Shown here piece by piece: positions 8,731-17,837 of a stretch of 38,518 nt of DNA. The stretch comes from Peptoniphilus timonensis JC401 (lineage in GTDB: Bacteria > Bacillota > Clostridia > Tissierellales > Peptoniphilaceae): assembly GCF_000312025.1 (NCBI RefSeq), contig NZ_HE978593.1:336150-374667 (forward strand), given 5' to 3'. Position numbers and translations under genes: made by a program. Below the pieces are notes generated by a model. That model was given only the letters and a program-made list of their open reading frames with translations, was not told where the DNA came from and did not search any database. Position 1 is the stretch's first letter, and each line of letters begins with the position of its first letter.

Positions 8731-10506
8731 ATGGCTGAAAAAATGGGAAATCTCAAGAGAACTAACTATTGCAATGAGATTTCAGAAGATATGATTTCAA
8801 AAGAAGTTACCTTAATGGGTTGGGTTGCAAAACAAAGATCACTTGGATCAATTGTTTTCGTCGACTTGAGAGATAGAAGCGGAATTGCACAAATTGTTTT
8901 TGACGATAGTTCATCAGATGAACTTTTAGAAAAGGCATCTCACCTTCGTGGGGAATTTGTAATTGCTGTTAAGGGAACTATTCGCATGAGATCTTCAATA
9001 AATGAAGAATTGGAAACTGGTAGAGTTGAAGTTCTAGCAACAGAACTTAAAATTTTAAGTGAATCTGAAGTTCCACCAATTTATGTCAAAGATAATGACA
9101 ATGTATCAGAAAATATGAGATTAAAATACAGGACACTTGATCTTAGAAAGCCAAGCATGCAAAAAAATCTCATGATTCGTTCAAAAATTTATAAAATTAC
9201 TCGTGACTTTTTCTATGACAATGGATTTATTGAAGTTGAAACACCAATGCTCACAAAGCCAACTCCTGAAGGAGCAAGAGATTATTTAGTTCCAAGTAGA
9301 GTTAATCCAGGGGAATTTTATGCTCTTCCTCAATCACCACAACTTATGAAACAACTTTTAATGGTTTCTGGTTTGGATAGATACATTCAAATTACTAAGT
9401 GTTTTAGAGATGAAGATTTAAGAGCAAATAGACAACCTGAATTTACTCAAATTGATATGGAACTTAGCTTCGTAACTGAAGAAGATGTTATGTCTATAAA
9501 TGAAAAATATCTTCAAACTTTATTTAAAGAAATTATAAATAAGGACATAGAACTTCCTATAAAGAGAATGAAATATTCTGAAGCTATGGATAGATTTGGA
9601 GTTGATAAGCCAGATTTAAGATTTGGAATGGAACTAAAGAATGTTTCAGATATTGTAAAAGATTGCGGTTTTAAAGTATTTGAAGGTAATACTGAAAAAG
9701 GAAAGAGCGTTAGAGGAATTAAAGTCGATGGAGGAAGTGATTTTTACTCCAAAAAACAAGTTAAAAAATTAGAATCCTTTGTAAAAGATTTTAAAGCTAT
9801 GGGTCTTTCTTGGATAAGAGTCGATGAAGAAATTGACTCTCCAATTGCAAAATTCATATCAGAAGATAAAATGAATGAAATTATTTCTTTCTTTGATGCA
9901 AAAAAAGGAGATTTAATTTTAATATTGGCCGATAAGAATTCAGTAGTTTATAGTGGACTTGGAAATCTTCGTAATAAAATTGCAAGAGACATGGATTTAA
10001 TTGATGATGACGATTATAAACTCGTTTGGATTACAGAATTCCCTCTATTTGAATACGACGAGGAAGAAGGAAGATATGTTGCAATGCACCATCCTTTCAC
10101 TAGTCCATTAGACGAAGATGTTGAAAAATTAGTATCTGATAAGGAAAATGCAAGAGCAAAAGCTTATGACATTGTAATAAATGGCGATGAAATGGGTGGA
10201 GGAAGTATAAGAATTAACGACCCTGAAGTCCAAGAAAAAATGTTTGAAGCCTTAGGATTATCTGAAGAAGAAGCAAAAGAAAAATTTGGTTTCCTTCTTG
10301 AAGCCTTTAAATATGGAGCTCCACCACATGGAGGTCTAGCTTATGGTTTAGACAGATTAGTAATGTTATTTACTAAGGCAAAGAGCATAAGAGATGTAAT
10401 AGCTTTTCCTAAGACTCAAGCTGCAACTTGCTTACTAACAGGTGCACCAACAGGACTTACAGAAAAACAATTAGAAGAAGTTCATATTAAAGTTATAGAA
10501 GATTAA
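8731..10506 (+). CDS. aspS: Aspartyl-tRNA synthetase, bacterial type
   Basis: AspRS charges tRNA-Asp in the cytoplasm. The 591-residue protein has the bacterial architecture: N-terminal OB-fold anticodon domain (MGWVAKQRSLGS, 29-40), class II motif 2 (TKCFRDEDLRANRQPEFTQ), the GAD insertion in the middle, and motif 3 GGLAYGLDRLVM near the C terminus. Leucine in RSLGS matches discriminating bacterial AspRS (RDLGS) rather than the RDHGG wording of non-discriminating enzymes. This fits with the separate asnS gene at 30878, which makes an indirect tRNA-Asn route unnecessary. The ATG is preceded by AGGAGG at 8721-8726. It opens a group that continues into the rseC-like gene 14 bases later. Confidence 0.97.
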   Translation: MAEKMGNLKRTNYCNEISEDMISKEVTLMGWVAKQRSLGSIVFVDLRDRSGIAQIVFDDSSSDELLEKASHLRGEFVIAVKGTIRMRSSINEELETGRVEVLATELKILSESEVPPIYVKDNDNVSENMRLKYRTLDLRKPSMQKNLMIRSKIYKITRDFFYDNGFIEVETPMLTKPTPEGARDYLVPSRVNPGEFYALPQSPQLMKQLLMVSGLDRYIQITKCFRDEDLRANRQPEFTQIDMELSFVTEEDVMSINEKYLQTLFKEIINKDIELPIKRMKYSEAMDRFGVDKPDLRFGMELKNVSDIVKDCGFKVFEGNTEKGKSVRGIKVDGGSDFYSKKQVKKLESFVKDFKAMGLSWIRVDEEIDSPIAKFISEDKMNEIISFFDAKKGDLILILADKNSVVYSGLGNLRNKIARDMDLIDDDDYKLVWITEFPLFEYDEEEGRYVAMHHPFTSPLDEDVEKLVSDKENARAKAYDIVINGDEMGGGSIRINDPEVQEKMFEALGLSEEEAKEKFGFLLEAFKYGAPPHGGLAYGLDRLVMLFTKAKSIRDVIAFPKTQAATCLLTGAPTGLTEKQLEEVHIKVIED

Positions 10507-10520
10507 GAAAAGGTGATTTT

Positions 10521-10943
10521 ATGGAAAGCATTGGAATTGTAAAAGCTAAAAATAATAATAAAATTTTTGTAGAATTTACAAGAGAAAGTGCATGTGGAGA
10601 ATCTTGCGAATCTTGTAATGCCAAATGTGCAGAATCAGAACAAGAACTTTTTGAATTTAACAATAATATATCTGCTGAAGTTGGCGATATAGTTAAGATT
10701 AAGACAAATGACAAGTCTGTGCTTTCTTATAAATTTTTAGTTTACGGATTACCTTTACTACTTTTTATGTCATCAATTTCTATTTCCTACTATATTTTTA
10801 ATAGAATTGGGCTTATAAACAAAGACTTAGTGTCTTTAATAGTGGGGATTTTATCTTTTGTAGTTTCTTTTATAATTTTGAGAAAGGTAGATAGTAGATT
10901 TGGGCATATAAGTGGTTCTAGCATTCTTCTTGAAAAAATGTAG
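10521..10943 (+). CDS. RseC/MucC-family SoxR-reducing-type membrane protein
   Basis: A 140-residue protein with an N-terminal soluble domain containing a four-cysteine cluster (ACGESCESCNAKC, roughly residues 25-37), then two transmembrane helices (about 74-93 and 99-118), then a short C-terminal tail. This organisation is that of the RseC/MucC family, linked to redox and electron transfer (SoxR reduction, Rnf-associated) in other bacteria; the role in Firmicutes is not defined. The clustered cysteines suggest an Fe-S or thiol-redox site. The ATG has AAAGGTGAT before it. The next gene starts seven bases after its stop, so it is probably cotranscribed with the unknown coiled-coil genes. Confidence 0.8.
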   Translation: MESIGIVKAKNNNKIFVEFTRESACGESCESCNAKCAESEQELFEFNNNISAEVGDIVKIKTNDKSVLSYKFLVYGLPLLLFMSSISISYYIFNRIGLINKDLVSLIVGILSFVVSFIILRKVDSRFGHISGSSILLEKM

Positions 10944-10950
10944 GTGAAAG

Positions 10951-11766
10951 ATGAAAAACAAGAATTGGAAAAAAGTTCTCTATATTTTTTCTATAGTAGT
11001 TCTTATCTTGTCATCTATCTTCTTTTTATATTCATTGGCTAACAAAAAGTTTTCATCTAAGTTAATAGAAGAAAACAAAGCTTTAAAAGAAGATATATCA
11101 TCTCTTGAAAAAGAGTCACAAAAGCTTGATAAAGATATAGAAGACTTGGAGATTGAATTTAATTTAAAATCTCAAGAGTTTTATGAAAAGTATGGATATC
11201 AATTTGAATCCAATAGATCTAATGAAATTTTAAAATTAGAAGAAGAATATATTAATAAAAACAAAGAAATAAAATCAGAAATAAAAGATAGGCTAAAAGC
11301 TTATGGTGCTTATTTTGATTCAAATATTTATGAAAAAGAAAATTACGACAGATCAGTAAATGATTTTTTACTTCTTAGCCAAGAAAAAATCTTGATAAGC
11401 ATAAAAATATTTATGATGAATTAGAAATTGATGATCTTTTAAAAGATACTGATGGATTTGTATCTTATTTAATAAAAAACAACAAAAAGTCACAGGAACT
11501 TAATTTTTTGTTTTCTATGCATCCATCTATTCTTCTAGTATTTATAATTTTATAAATGATGATAAAGCACCTCTTTCTGAAGTTTATGTAGATATAAATA
11601 ATCTATTAAATATTTATAAGGAAATGGAAAAAAGATCATATAAGACAGGTGAACTTTCTTCTGAAAATTTAGTTTATTTAAAAAATTTATTGACGAAAAA
11701 ATTCCTGAATATTATAAAAATTATGGAATTATAAAATCCTTGGAAAAGAGTGGTAAGAGTGAATAA
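10951..11766 (+). CDS. Unknown membrane-anchored coiled-coil protein A (three apparent frameshifts)
   Basis: I do not recognise this gene. As read, the first frame stops at 11424. Adding one base at each of three homopolymers (A run 11384-11389, T run 11504-11509, A run 11680-11685) gives a continuous 272-residue protein ending GKSE at 11766. The reconstruction has a basic N terminus, one transmembrane segment (about residues 8-28), then a charged heptad-like coiled coil (about 32-75), then a helical, Lys/Glu/Asp/Asn-rich domain. The C-terminal part is probably outside the cell by the positive-inside rule. The ATG follows TAGGTGAAAG. Its stop overlaps the start of a second gene with the same layout. 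No cysteine motif, signal cleavage site or enzymatic motif is visible. Confidence 0.6.
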
Positions 11767-12729
11767 AAATATAAAATTTGTTTTTTCCATAATATTTATT
11801 GGAATAAGTATTATTTTTTCTTTTCTTGGATTTTCTAATTTGAGAAATATAAATTCTTCATATTTTAATTTGACAAGAGAAAATTCATCTTTAATTGAGA
11901 AAAAGAATAAAAGTGAAGAAAAGCTTAAAGTTTTAAAACAAGATATTAATTCAAAGCATTCAAAGTTAGATGTAATAAAAAATGAAATTAAAAAAATAGA
12001 TATTTTAAAGAATAAATCTCAAGATATTCAAAATTTTAATAAAGAAATTGGTGATTCTTTAATAAAATTTGAAAATGTGAATTTTGATAATTCTTACAAA
12101 ATTTCTAAAGAAAAAATAAATAATTTTGAACTATTAAAAGGTAATTTTATTGACAAAGATTTAAGTTATGAAGATATAAATTCAAATTTAATGTTATTGC
12201 CCTTTATTGTAAATTCTAACTATGATTATGATTTAAATAGGGCAATTGGAAAACACAATATAAAATCTTTTCAAAATCTTGGACTTGTGAATTATTTAAT
12301 AAATGGCGATAATTATATGCTAAAGTCAATTTTATTAAATGATTCATCAAAGGTAAATAAATTAAAAGATGAGAAAGAAAATATTTTAATTAAAAAAATA
12401 ATCTTCTTGATATTTCTGAAAATATTTATGCTGCGGATTTTTCTGCAAAAAAGAATAGGGAAGTATCTTTAAAAGAAAATCAATTAGATGAAGAAAAAAT
12501 CAAGGCTGAAAATGAAGAAGATATTTTAAATGCACTTTGTCTTGATATTTTAAATTCATCATCTAATTATTTAAAGGGATTTAATATTATTAAAGAAGAT
12601 GACTTAAACAAATTAAAATATGGCGATAAAATTTTAATGACAGAAAAAATAGAAGATAATAAAGTGATTACAAATTACTACAAGGGTGTAGATAAGGAAG
12701 CCTACACTATATCTGAAGAAAAAGAATAA
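11759..12729 (+). CDS. Unknown membrane-anchored coiled-coil protein B (one apparent frameshift)
   Basis: Unrecognised. Adding one A to the seven-A run at 12392-12398 joins the first frame (ending 12472) to an open frame ending at 12729, giving 323 residues from the GTG at 11759; an in-frame GTG at 11750 is an alternative and neither has a strong Shine-Dalgarno. Layout mirrors the preceding gene: short basic N terminus, one transmembrane helix (about residues 6-26), a coiled coil rich in Lys/Glu/Asn (about 35-90), then a helical domain. The restored tail ends in the acidic run SEEKE. Gene A overlaps its 5' end, so the pair is likely coexpressed and may form a complex. Whether the two are diverged duplicates cannot be settled by eye. 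Confidence 0.55.
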
Positions 12730-12758
12730 ATTGCTGCTTCTATAAAAACGGGAGAAAA

Positions 12759-13910
12759 ATGAAAGAACAATTAATTAGAATTGATTATAATGGCAAGGAA
12801 ATAATTTTAATACCTACTGCTCACGTATCTCAAGAGAGTGTTAATTTAGTTAGAGAAACTATAAAAGAAGAAAATCCTGACTCTATTTGCATTGAACTTG
12901 ACGAGCAAAGATATAAGAATTTAAAAAATCCTGATGCTTGGAAAAATACAAATATTATTGATATTATAAAAGAAAAAAAAGTTACACTTTTGATTGCAAA
13001 CTTAATTCTTTCATCTTATCAAAAAAATATTGCGAAAAAACTAAAGACAAAACCTGGCCAAGAAATGATGGAAGGGATGAAAGCTTCTGAAGAAATGGGG
13101 ATTAATTTAGTCTTGGCAGATAGAAGTATCCAAACTACTTTTATGAGAATTTGGAGAAAAATGGGATTTTTTGAAAAAATTAAATTATTTTTCTCTTTAA
13201 TGTCAATTGATGATGAAGAAGAAGTTTCAGAAGAAGATCTACAAAGATTAATTGAAAGAGATAATCTTGAACTTGCTATTGAAGATATGGGTAAAAATTA
13301 TCCGCAAATAGCAGCAACACTTTTGCATGAAAGAGATAAATACTTAGCATATAATATTAAAAATGCACCAGGAAAAAAAGTAATTGCAATTCTTGGAGCA
13401 GCTCATACTCCAGGTGTGGAGGAAGAAATTTTTAAAGAACAAGATGTTTTAGAGCTAGACAAAGTTCCACCAAAAACTTTTTGGGGAAAAATACTTCCCT
13501 GGATTATACCAATTTTGATTGTAATTTTAATTGCCTTAGGATTTAAACAAAATATGGACACAGGTATAAGTCAAATTAAATCTTGGTTTTTATTTAATTC
13601 TGTTTTTGCTGCAATTTTTACAGCCTTGTGTTTGCCACATCCTTTAAGTATTTTAACAGCTTTTGTAGCAGCACCTTTTACTTCAATAAATCCAGTACTA
13701 GCATGTGGATGGTTTGCTGGTTTAGTTGAAGCAAGCTTAAAAAAGCCAACAGTTGAAGATGTAAACAATATACCAGATGATATTTTTAACATAAAAAGTT
13801 GGATTCACAACAAGTTTTTAAAAGCACTTTTAGTTGTTATCTTGGCAAATTTAGGTTCCTCTATTGGCACAATAATTGCTGGAAGTAAAATTATTCAAAG
13901 CATAATATAA
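12759..13910 (+). CDS. TraB/PrgY-family membrane protein
   Basis: A 383-residue protein of the TraB/PrgY family (relative of the enterococcal pheromone-shutdown protein PrgY and of eukaryotic TRABD). The soluble N-terminal part carries the family motifs: PTAHVS (19-24), IELDEQRY (near 47-54), HERDKYLA (near 190), and GAAHTPGVE (near 213). The C-terminal third has several hydrophobic segments from about residue 243 to the end, consistent with a membrane anchor. Biochemical function in chromosomal copies is not established; a metal-dependent protease-like role has been proposed for the superfamily. The ATG follows GGGAGAA, and the gene is the last before a terminator. Confidence 0.85.
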   Translation: MKEQLIRIDYNGKEIILIPTAHVSQESVNLVRETIKEENPDSICIELDEQRYKNLKNPDAWKNTNIIDIIKEKKVTLLIANLILSSYQKNIAKKLKTKPGQEMMEGMKASEEMGINLVLADRSIQTTFMRIWRKMGFFEKIKLFFSLMSIDDEEEVSEEDLQRLIERDNLELAIEDMGKNYPQIAATLLHERDKYLAYNIKNAPGKKVIAILGAAHTPGVEEEIFKEQDVLELDKVPPKTFWGKILPWIIPILIVILIALGFKQNMDTGISQIKSWFLFNSVFAAIFTALCLPHPLSILTAFVAAPFTSINPVLACGWFAGLVEASLKKPTVEDVNNIPDDIFNIKSWIHNKFLKALLVVILANLGSSIGTIIAGSKIIQSII

Positions 13911-13925
13911 AATTTAATAACTTTT

Positions 13926-13958
13926 AAGGTCTGTGAGTTTAAACTTGCAGGCTTTTTT
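13926..13958 (+). terminator. Rho-independent terminator after the TraB-family gene
   Basis: A long wobble-rich stem (13926-13938 with 13943-13955, loop about TTAA) is followed by six T. It closes the aspS-to-TraB group. Confidence 0.75.
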
Positions 13959-13974
13959 ATTTTGTTAAAAAGTT

Positions 13975-14004
13975 TTAACAAAAATTATTTCTTACTGATA
14001 TAAT
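13975..14004 (+). promoter_or_regulatory. Promoter of the two-component system
   Basis: TTAACA (13975-13980, 5 of 6 to TTGACA) and a perfect TATAAT (13999-14004) are spaced by 18 bases. A second TATAAT lies at 14080-14085 without a good -35. A related TTAACAAA element recurs at 14043-14050, and a TTAAAA at 13965-13970 lies ten bases before the first TTAACA, so an operator for the regulator itself is possible. Confidence 0.6.
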
Positions 14005-14100
14005 TAAGTCAAATATAAATTAGAATTTTATAGGAGTTAGTCTTAACAAAGCTTTCATTAAAAATTCACAAATTTCTAATATAATAAGGTCGGTGATAAG

Positions 14101-14772
14101 ATGTTTAAAATTTTAGTGGTGGATGATGAAAAAAGCATAAGAGAAGTAATAAGGACTTATGCAGAGTTTGAAGGGCATGAAGTAGTTGAAGCGACAGATG
14201 GTCTTGATGCCATAGATAAGGTTCGTGAAGAAGACTTTGATGTAATAGTAATGGACATAATGATGCCAAAACTAGATGGTTTTTCATCATATAAAGAAAT
14301 AAAAAAGATAAAAAATATTCCAGTTCTCATGTTGTCAGCTAGAAGTGAAGAGTATGATAAATTGTTTGGTTTTGAAATTGGAATAGATGATTATGTAACA
14401 AAACCCTTTTCTCCAAAAGAATTGATGGCGAGATTAAATGTTATTGTAAATCGAAATAATAAAGTTGAAGAAAATAATACTATGGAATTTGAAGGTTTAA
14501 AAATAGATTTAGATGGACGAGTTGTATTTGTAAATGATGAAATGGTTGAACTCACTCCAAAGGAATACGACCTTTTAGTTTATATGGTAAAAAATAAGAA
14601 TATAGCTCTTTCTCGTGACAAACTTTTGAACCAAGTTTGGGGTTATGATTTTTATGGTGAAGACCGCACTGTAGACACACACATAAAAATGCTTAGAAAT
14701 TCAATAAAAGAATATAGAAAATTTATAATTACGGTAAGAGGAGTGGGATACAAGTTTGATACAAGAAATTAA
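14101..14772 (+). CDS. OmpR/PhoB-family response regulator
   Basis: A 223-residue two-domain transcription factor. The receiver domain has the acidic pair D8-D9, phospho-acceptor D52 (in IVMDIMMP), the switch serine 79 and conserved K101 in TKPFSP. The C-terminal winged-helix domain has the TPKEYDLL start, the RVGYKF-type end (RGVGYKFD) and the recognition-helix segment DRTVDTHIKMLR. The histidine kinase gene follows 20 bases later, so the pair forms one two-component system. Target genes cannot be read from sequence; TTAACA repeats in its own promoter are candidate binding sites. Confidence 0.93.
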   Translation: MFKILVVDDEKSIREVIRTYAEFEGHEVVEATDGLDAIDKVREEDFDVIVMDIMMPKLDGFSSYKEIKKIKNIPVLMLSARSEEYDKLFGFEIGIDDYVTKPFSPKELMARLNVIVNRNNKVEENNTMEFEGLKIDLDGRVVFVNDEMVELTPKEYDLLVYMVKNKNIALSRDKLLNQVWGYDFYGEDRTVDTHIKMLRNSIKEYRKFIITVRGVGYKFDTRN

Positions 14773-14792
14773 AGAAATAAGGAGAATAAAAA

Positions 14793-16193
14793 TTGACAAA
14801 AATAGCATTCTATTCAAATTGTGGAAATATTTTGTCTTTTTTGCCGGACTAATTTTAATTTCTATTTGGCTTTTTTCAAACAGTTTTTCTTTCTAGTTTT
14901 TATGAAACAATGAAAATTCGTGAAGTAACTAAGGTGGGTAATGAACTTAGAAACGAGTATAGATCTCAAGATTTTGAAACAAAATTATCTAATTACGCAA
15001 ATACAAAGGGACTAGAAATTAAAGTTCTAGATGAAAATGGTGCCTGGGTTTTCCCCTTAAGACTTTTTGATGAATTTGTTGAAAGACCAAGAATGATTTG
15101 GGAAAACTTTGATAAATTTTTTGGATCTTTAAGTAGGGATAATAGGACTTATAAAATTTATACAGTTAGGTATGAAAACTTAAAGGATCCATCAATTATT
15201 TATGCAGGATATCTAGGAAAGACTGATGGTGAAGATTATTATCTTTACATCAACTCAGTTTTAAAACCAGTTGATGCCACTGTAGATGTAATAAGAAGAA
15301 TACTTATAATAATTTCTTTTTTAGCACTTATATTTGCGTCTATTACTGCATATTTTGTATCAAAAAGACTTTCAAGGCCCCTTGTTAGAATGTCAAACAC
15401 TGCAAAAGAACTTGCAAAAGGAGATTATAAAGTAAAATTTAGAAAAGGCGAGTATACAGAAATTGATGATTTATCCAATACTCTTAACTATGCAAAAAAT
15501 GAACTTACAAAGACTATAGAAATGAGAAAGGATTTAGTGGCCAATGTAAGTCATGATTTAAAAACACCTTTAACTGTTATAAAATCCTATGGAGAAATGA
15601 TTAGAGATATATCTGGTCCAAATGAAACATTGAGAAATAAACATTTGGAAACTATTATTAGTGAAACAGATAAGCTAACTGCCCTTGTAAATGATCTATT
15701 GGATTTATCAAAAATAGAGTCCAACTTAGAGGAAATTAAAAAAGAAAACTTTGATTTAAAAGAAGCTGTAAATGAGGTACTCGATAGATTTAAAATAAAT
15801 CAAAATTATTCTGATTATACATTTGAAACAAACTTTAGCGGTGACACTAGAATTTTGGCAGATAGGTCCAAGATCAACAGAGTTATTTATAATTTAATTA
15901 ACAATGCAATAAATTATTCTCCTGTTAACAAAAATATAAAAATTATTGTTAAAGGAGATAAGGACAAAACAGAGTTTCACTGTATAGACAAGGGGATTGG
16001 AATAAGTGAAGACGATGTAAATGGAATTTGGGATAGATTTTATAGAGTGCGTGACAATCACACAAGACCTGAAATAGGGACTGGACTTGGACTTTATATA
16101 GTAAAAACAATTATGGAACTTCATGGATTTGAATATGGTGTAAATTCAAAATTAGGTGAGGGTTCAGACTTTTACTTTATAGGACAAAAATAA
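14793..16193 (+). CDS. Sensor histidine kinase, partner of the preceding regulator (two compensating frameshifts)
   Basis: A membrane sensor kinase of about 466 residues after correction. The TTG at 14793 has a well-placed AAGGAG (14779-14784). Adding one A at 14798-14802 gives MTKNSILFKLWKYF and a first transmembrane helix; removing one T from the run at 14884-14888 then rejoins the long frame through FLSSFYETMKIR. Next come an extracytoplasmic sensor region, a second transmembrane helix (from 15298), a HAMP domain (KRLSRPLVRM), the phospho-histidine box NVSHDLKTPLT, the N box (LINNAINYS) and the G boxes (DKGIGI, GTGLGLYI). Without correction, the ATG at 14910 would give a kinase lacking its first membrane helix. 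The stimulus is unknown. Confidence 0.88.
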
Positions 16194-16209
16194 TTTAATA
16201 AAAGATTAT

Positions 16210-16235
16210 AATCGACTAGAAATAGTCGATTTTTT
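16210..16235 (+). terminator. Rho-independent terminator after the histidine kinase
   Basis: A perfect nine-pair stem AATCGACTA/TAGTCGATT (16210-16218 with 16223-16231) with a GAAA tetraloop, running into TTTTTT. Confidence 0.92.
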
Positions 16236-16335
16236 CATGCAAAAATTTCTAAAAAATATTCATAAAGTTTAAATATTTACATAAAAATTTTAAAATATTG
16301 TATTTTATAAAAACATTTTTTAATTTGAAAAGAAT

Positions 16336-16361
16336 AAAAAGGGCCCTTAGTCCTATTTTTT
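16336..16361. other. Weak AT-flanked hairpin upstream of the dcw cluster
   Basis: AAAAAGGGC and GTCC-TA-TTTTTT can pair imperfectly around CCTTA, with A-rich sequence on one side and T-rich on the other. It resembles a weak bidirectional terminator. The remaining AT-rich sequence from 16236 to the MraZ operator shows no open frame, and I could not settle on a promoter there. Confidence 0.3.
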
Positions 16362-16414
16362 GAAAACTAATTAAAACACTAGAATATGGCAACTTTGTGT
16401 AGTAAAATTAAGTT

Positions 16415-16461
16415 AGGTGGAACAAAGTGGTGTAAAAAATAGTTAAAATGGAATAAAGTGG
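16415..16461 (+). promoter_or_regulatory. Probable MraZ operator: phased GTGG repeats
   Basis: Four TGG cores occur at 16418, 16428, 16449 and 16459, inside AGGTGG, AAAGTGG, AAAATGG and AAAGTGG. Spacing is 10, 21 and 10 bases, so they lie on nearly the same DNA face. MraZ proteins bind clusters of such short G-rich repeats upstream of their own operon. The last repeat overlaps the mraZ ribosome binding site (TGGAG before the ATG at 16470). Confidence 0.7.
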
Positions 16462-16469
16462 AGAATAAA

Positions 16470-16898
16470 ATGTTAATTGGTGAATTCAAACACAATCTCG
16501 ATCCAAAGGGAAGAGTTACAATTCCATCAAAATTTAGAGAAGACCTTTCTGTTTTTGTAATGACGAAGGGTTTAGATGACTGTCTATTTTTATACCCTAA
16601 AGATCAATGGGAAAAGATTGAGAATAAATTAAAGGAACTACCAATGACTAATAAGGCCGTTCGTTCTTTTGTGAGAACATTTTTCTCTGGTGCTGTTGAT
16701 TGTGAACTTGATAAGCAGGGAAGAGTTTTAATTGCAGAAAATTTAAGGGATTATGCAGACCTTATTGATAAATGTGTAATTATTGGTCTTTCTAATCGTG
16801 CTGAAATTTGGTCTGAAGAAAAATGGAATAAATACAATGAAGAAGAGGCTCTATCCTATGAAGAGCTTGCAGAAAAAATGTCGGAGTTGGGAATATAA
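16470..16898 (+). CDS. mraZ: Transcriptional regulator MraZ
   Basis: MraZ is an AbrB-like DNA-binding protein that autoregulates the division and cell-wall (dcw) cluster. The protein of 142 residues begins [24 protein letters not shown], the standard family opening, and repeats the motif in its second half (DKQGRVLI), giving the two DPKGR-type MraZ repeats. I choose ATG 16470 over the in-frame GTG at 16458, because homologues start here and the GTG lies within the Shine-Dalgarno/operator repeat. The stop overlaps the rsmH start (TAATG). Probable binding sites lie directly upstream. Confidence 0.95.
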   Translation: MLIGEFKHNLDPKGRVTIPSKFREDLSVFVMTKGLDDCLFLYPKDQWEKIENKLKELPMTNKAVRSFVRTFFSGAVDCELDKQGRVLIAENLRDYADLIDKCVIIGLSNRAEIWSEEKWNKYNEEEALSYEELAEKMSELGI

Positions 16899-17836
16899 TG
16901 GAATTTGCACACAAAAGTGTTCTTTTAAAAGAAACAATTGAAGCATTAAATGTAAGAGAGGGAAAAATATATCTTGATGGAACTCTTGGCGGTGCAGGAC
17001 ATAGCCTTGAGATTTTAAAAAAATTAGACGGCAGTGGTCTATTAATTGGAATAGATCAAGATAAAGAAGCACTTGAAGTAGCAAAAAAGAGATTATCCGA
17101 CTTTGAAAATGTTCAGTTTTTCAACTTAAATTATGTTGATTTTGAAAAAGCTCTTGATGAACTAGGAATAGATAAAATTGATGGAGTACTGCTTGATATT
17201 GGTGTTTCTTCTTATCAATTTGACAATCCAGAGAGAGGGTTTTCCTATAGATTTGATGCTCCACTTGATATGAGGATGGACCTTGATTTAGAGATTTCTG
17301 CAAAAGATATTGTAAATACATATACAGAAAGTGAAATTGCGAGAATCATTAAGGATTATGGAGAAGAAAAGTGGGCATCAAGGATTGCCAAATTTATTGT
17401 AGATGAGAGAAGAGAAAAAAGCATTGAAACTACTTTTGAATTAGTGGAAATTATTAAAAAAGCTATTCCAGCTGGAGCTAGGAGAAATGGACCTCATCCT
17501 GCAAAAAGAACTTTTCAAGCTTTAAGAATTGAAGTCAATAAGGAACTTGATGTTTTAAAAGATTCCATTGAAAGATTTGTCAGTAGACTAAATCCTGGAG
17601 GAAGGATTGCTATTATAACATTTCATTCTTTAGAGGATAGAATTGTAAAAAATGCCTTTAAATACTTAGAAAAGGATTGTATATGTCCTCCATCTTCTCC
17701 AATATGTACATGTGACAAGAAAAAAGAAATAAAAATTATTACTAGAAAACCGATTACTGCTACAGAATATGAGTTAAAAGAAAATAATAGATCTCATTCA
17801 GCAAAACTACGAGTTGCCGAAAAATTAGAGGTGTAA
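16898..17836 (+). CDS. rsmH: 16S rRNA (cytosine-1402-N4)-methyltransferase RsmH (MraW)
   Basis: RsmH methylates N4 of C1402 in the 16S rRNA decoding centre using SAM. The 312-residue length is typical. The Rossmann SAM site is [10 protein letters not shown] near residues 27-36, followed by [11 protein letters not shown], and the family motifs [29 protein letters not shown] and [11 protein letters not shown] are all present, as is the C-terminal cysteine cluster ([12 protein letters not shown]). It starts on the last base of the mraZ stop, the usual coupled arrangement. Confidence 0.97.
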   Translation: MEFAHKSVLLKETIEALNVREGKIYLDGTLGGAGHSLEILKKLDGSGLLIGIDQDKEALEVAKKRLSDFENVQFFNLNYVDFEKALDELGIDKIDGVLLDIGVSSYQFDNPERGFSYRFDAPLDMRMDLDLEISAKDIVNTYTESEIARIIKDYGEEKWASRIAKFIVDERREKSIETTFELVEIIKKAIPAGARRNGPHPAKRTFQALRIEVNKELDVLKDSIERFVSRLNPGGRIAIITFHSLEDRIVKNAFKYLEKDCICPPSSPICTCDKKKEIKIITRKPITATEYELKENNRSHSAKLRVAEKLEV

Positions 17837-17837
17837 A

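Noticed and set aside
10951-12729. Decayed pseudogene pair at the two coiled-coil genes
   Set aside because: All breaks are one-base homopolymer changes, the repaired frames are continuous with sensible ends, and essential genes in the same window show the same defect.
16236-16410. Clear promoter for mraZ
   Set aside because: Several AT-rich partial matches exist (for example TTGAAA at 16360 with TAGAAT at 16380), but spacings are wrong, so I could not choose one.
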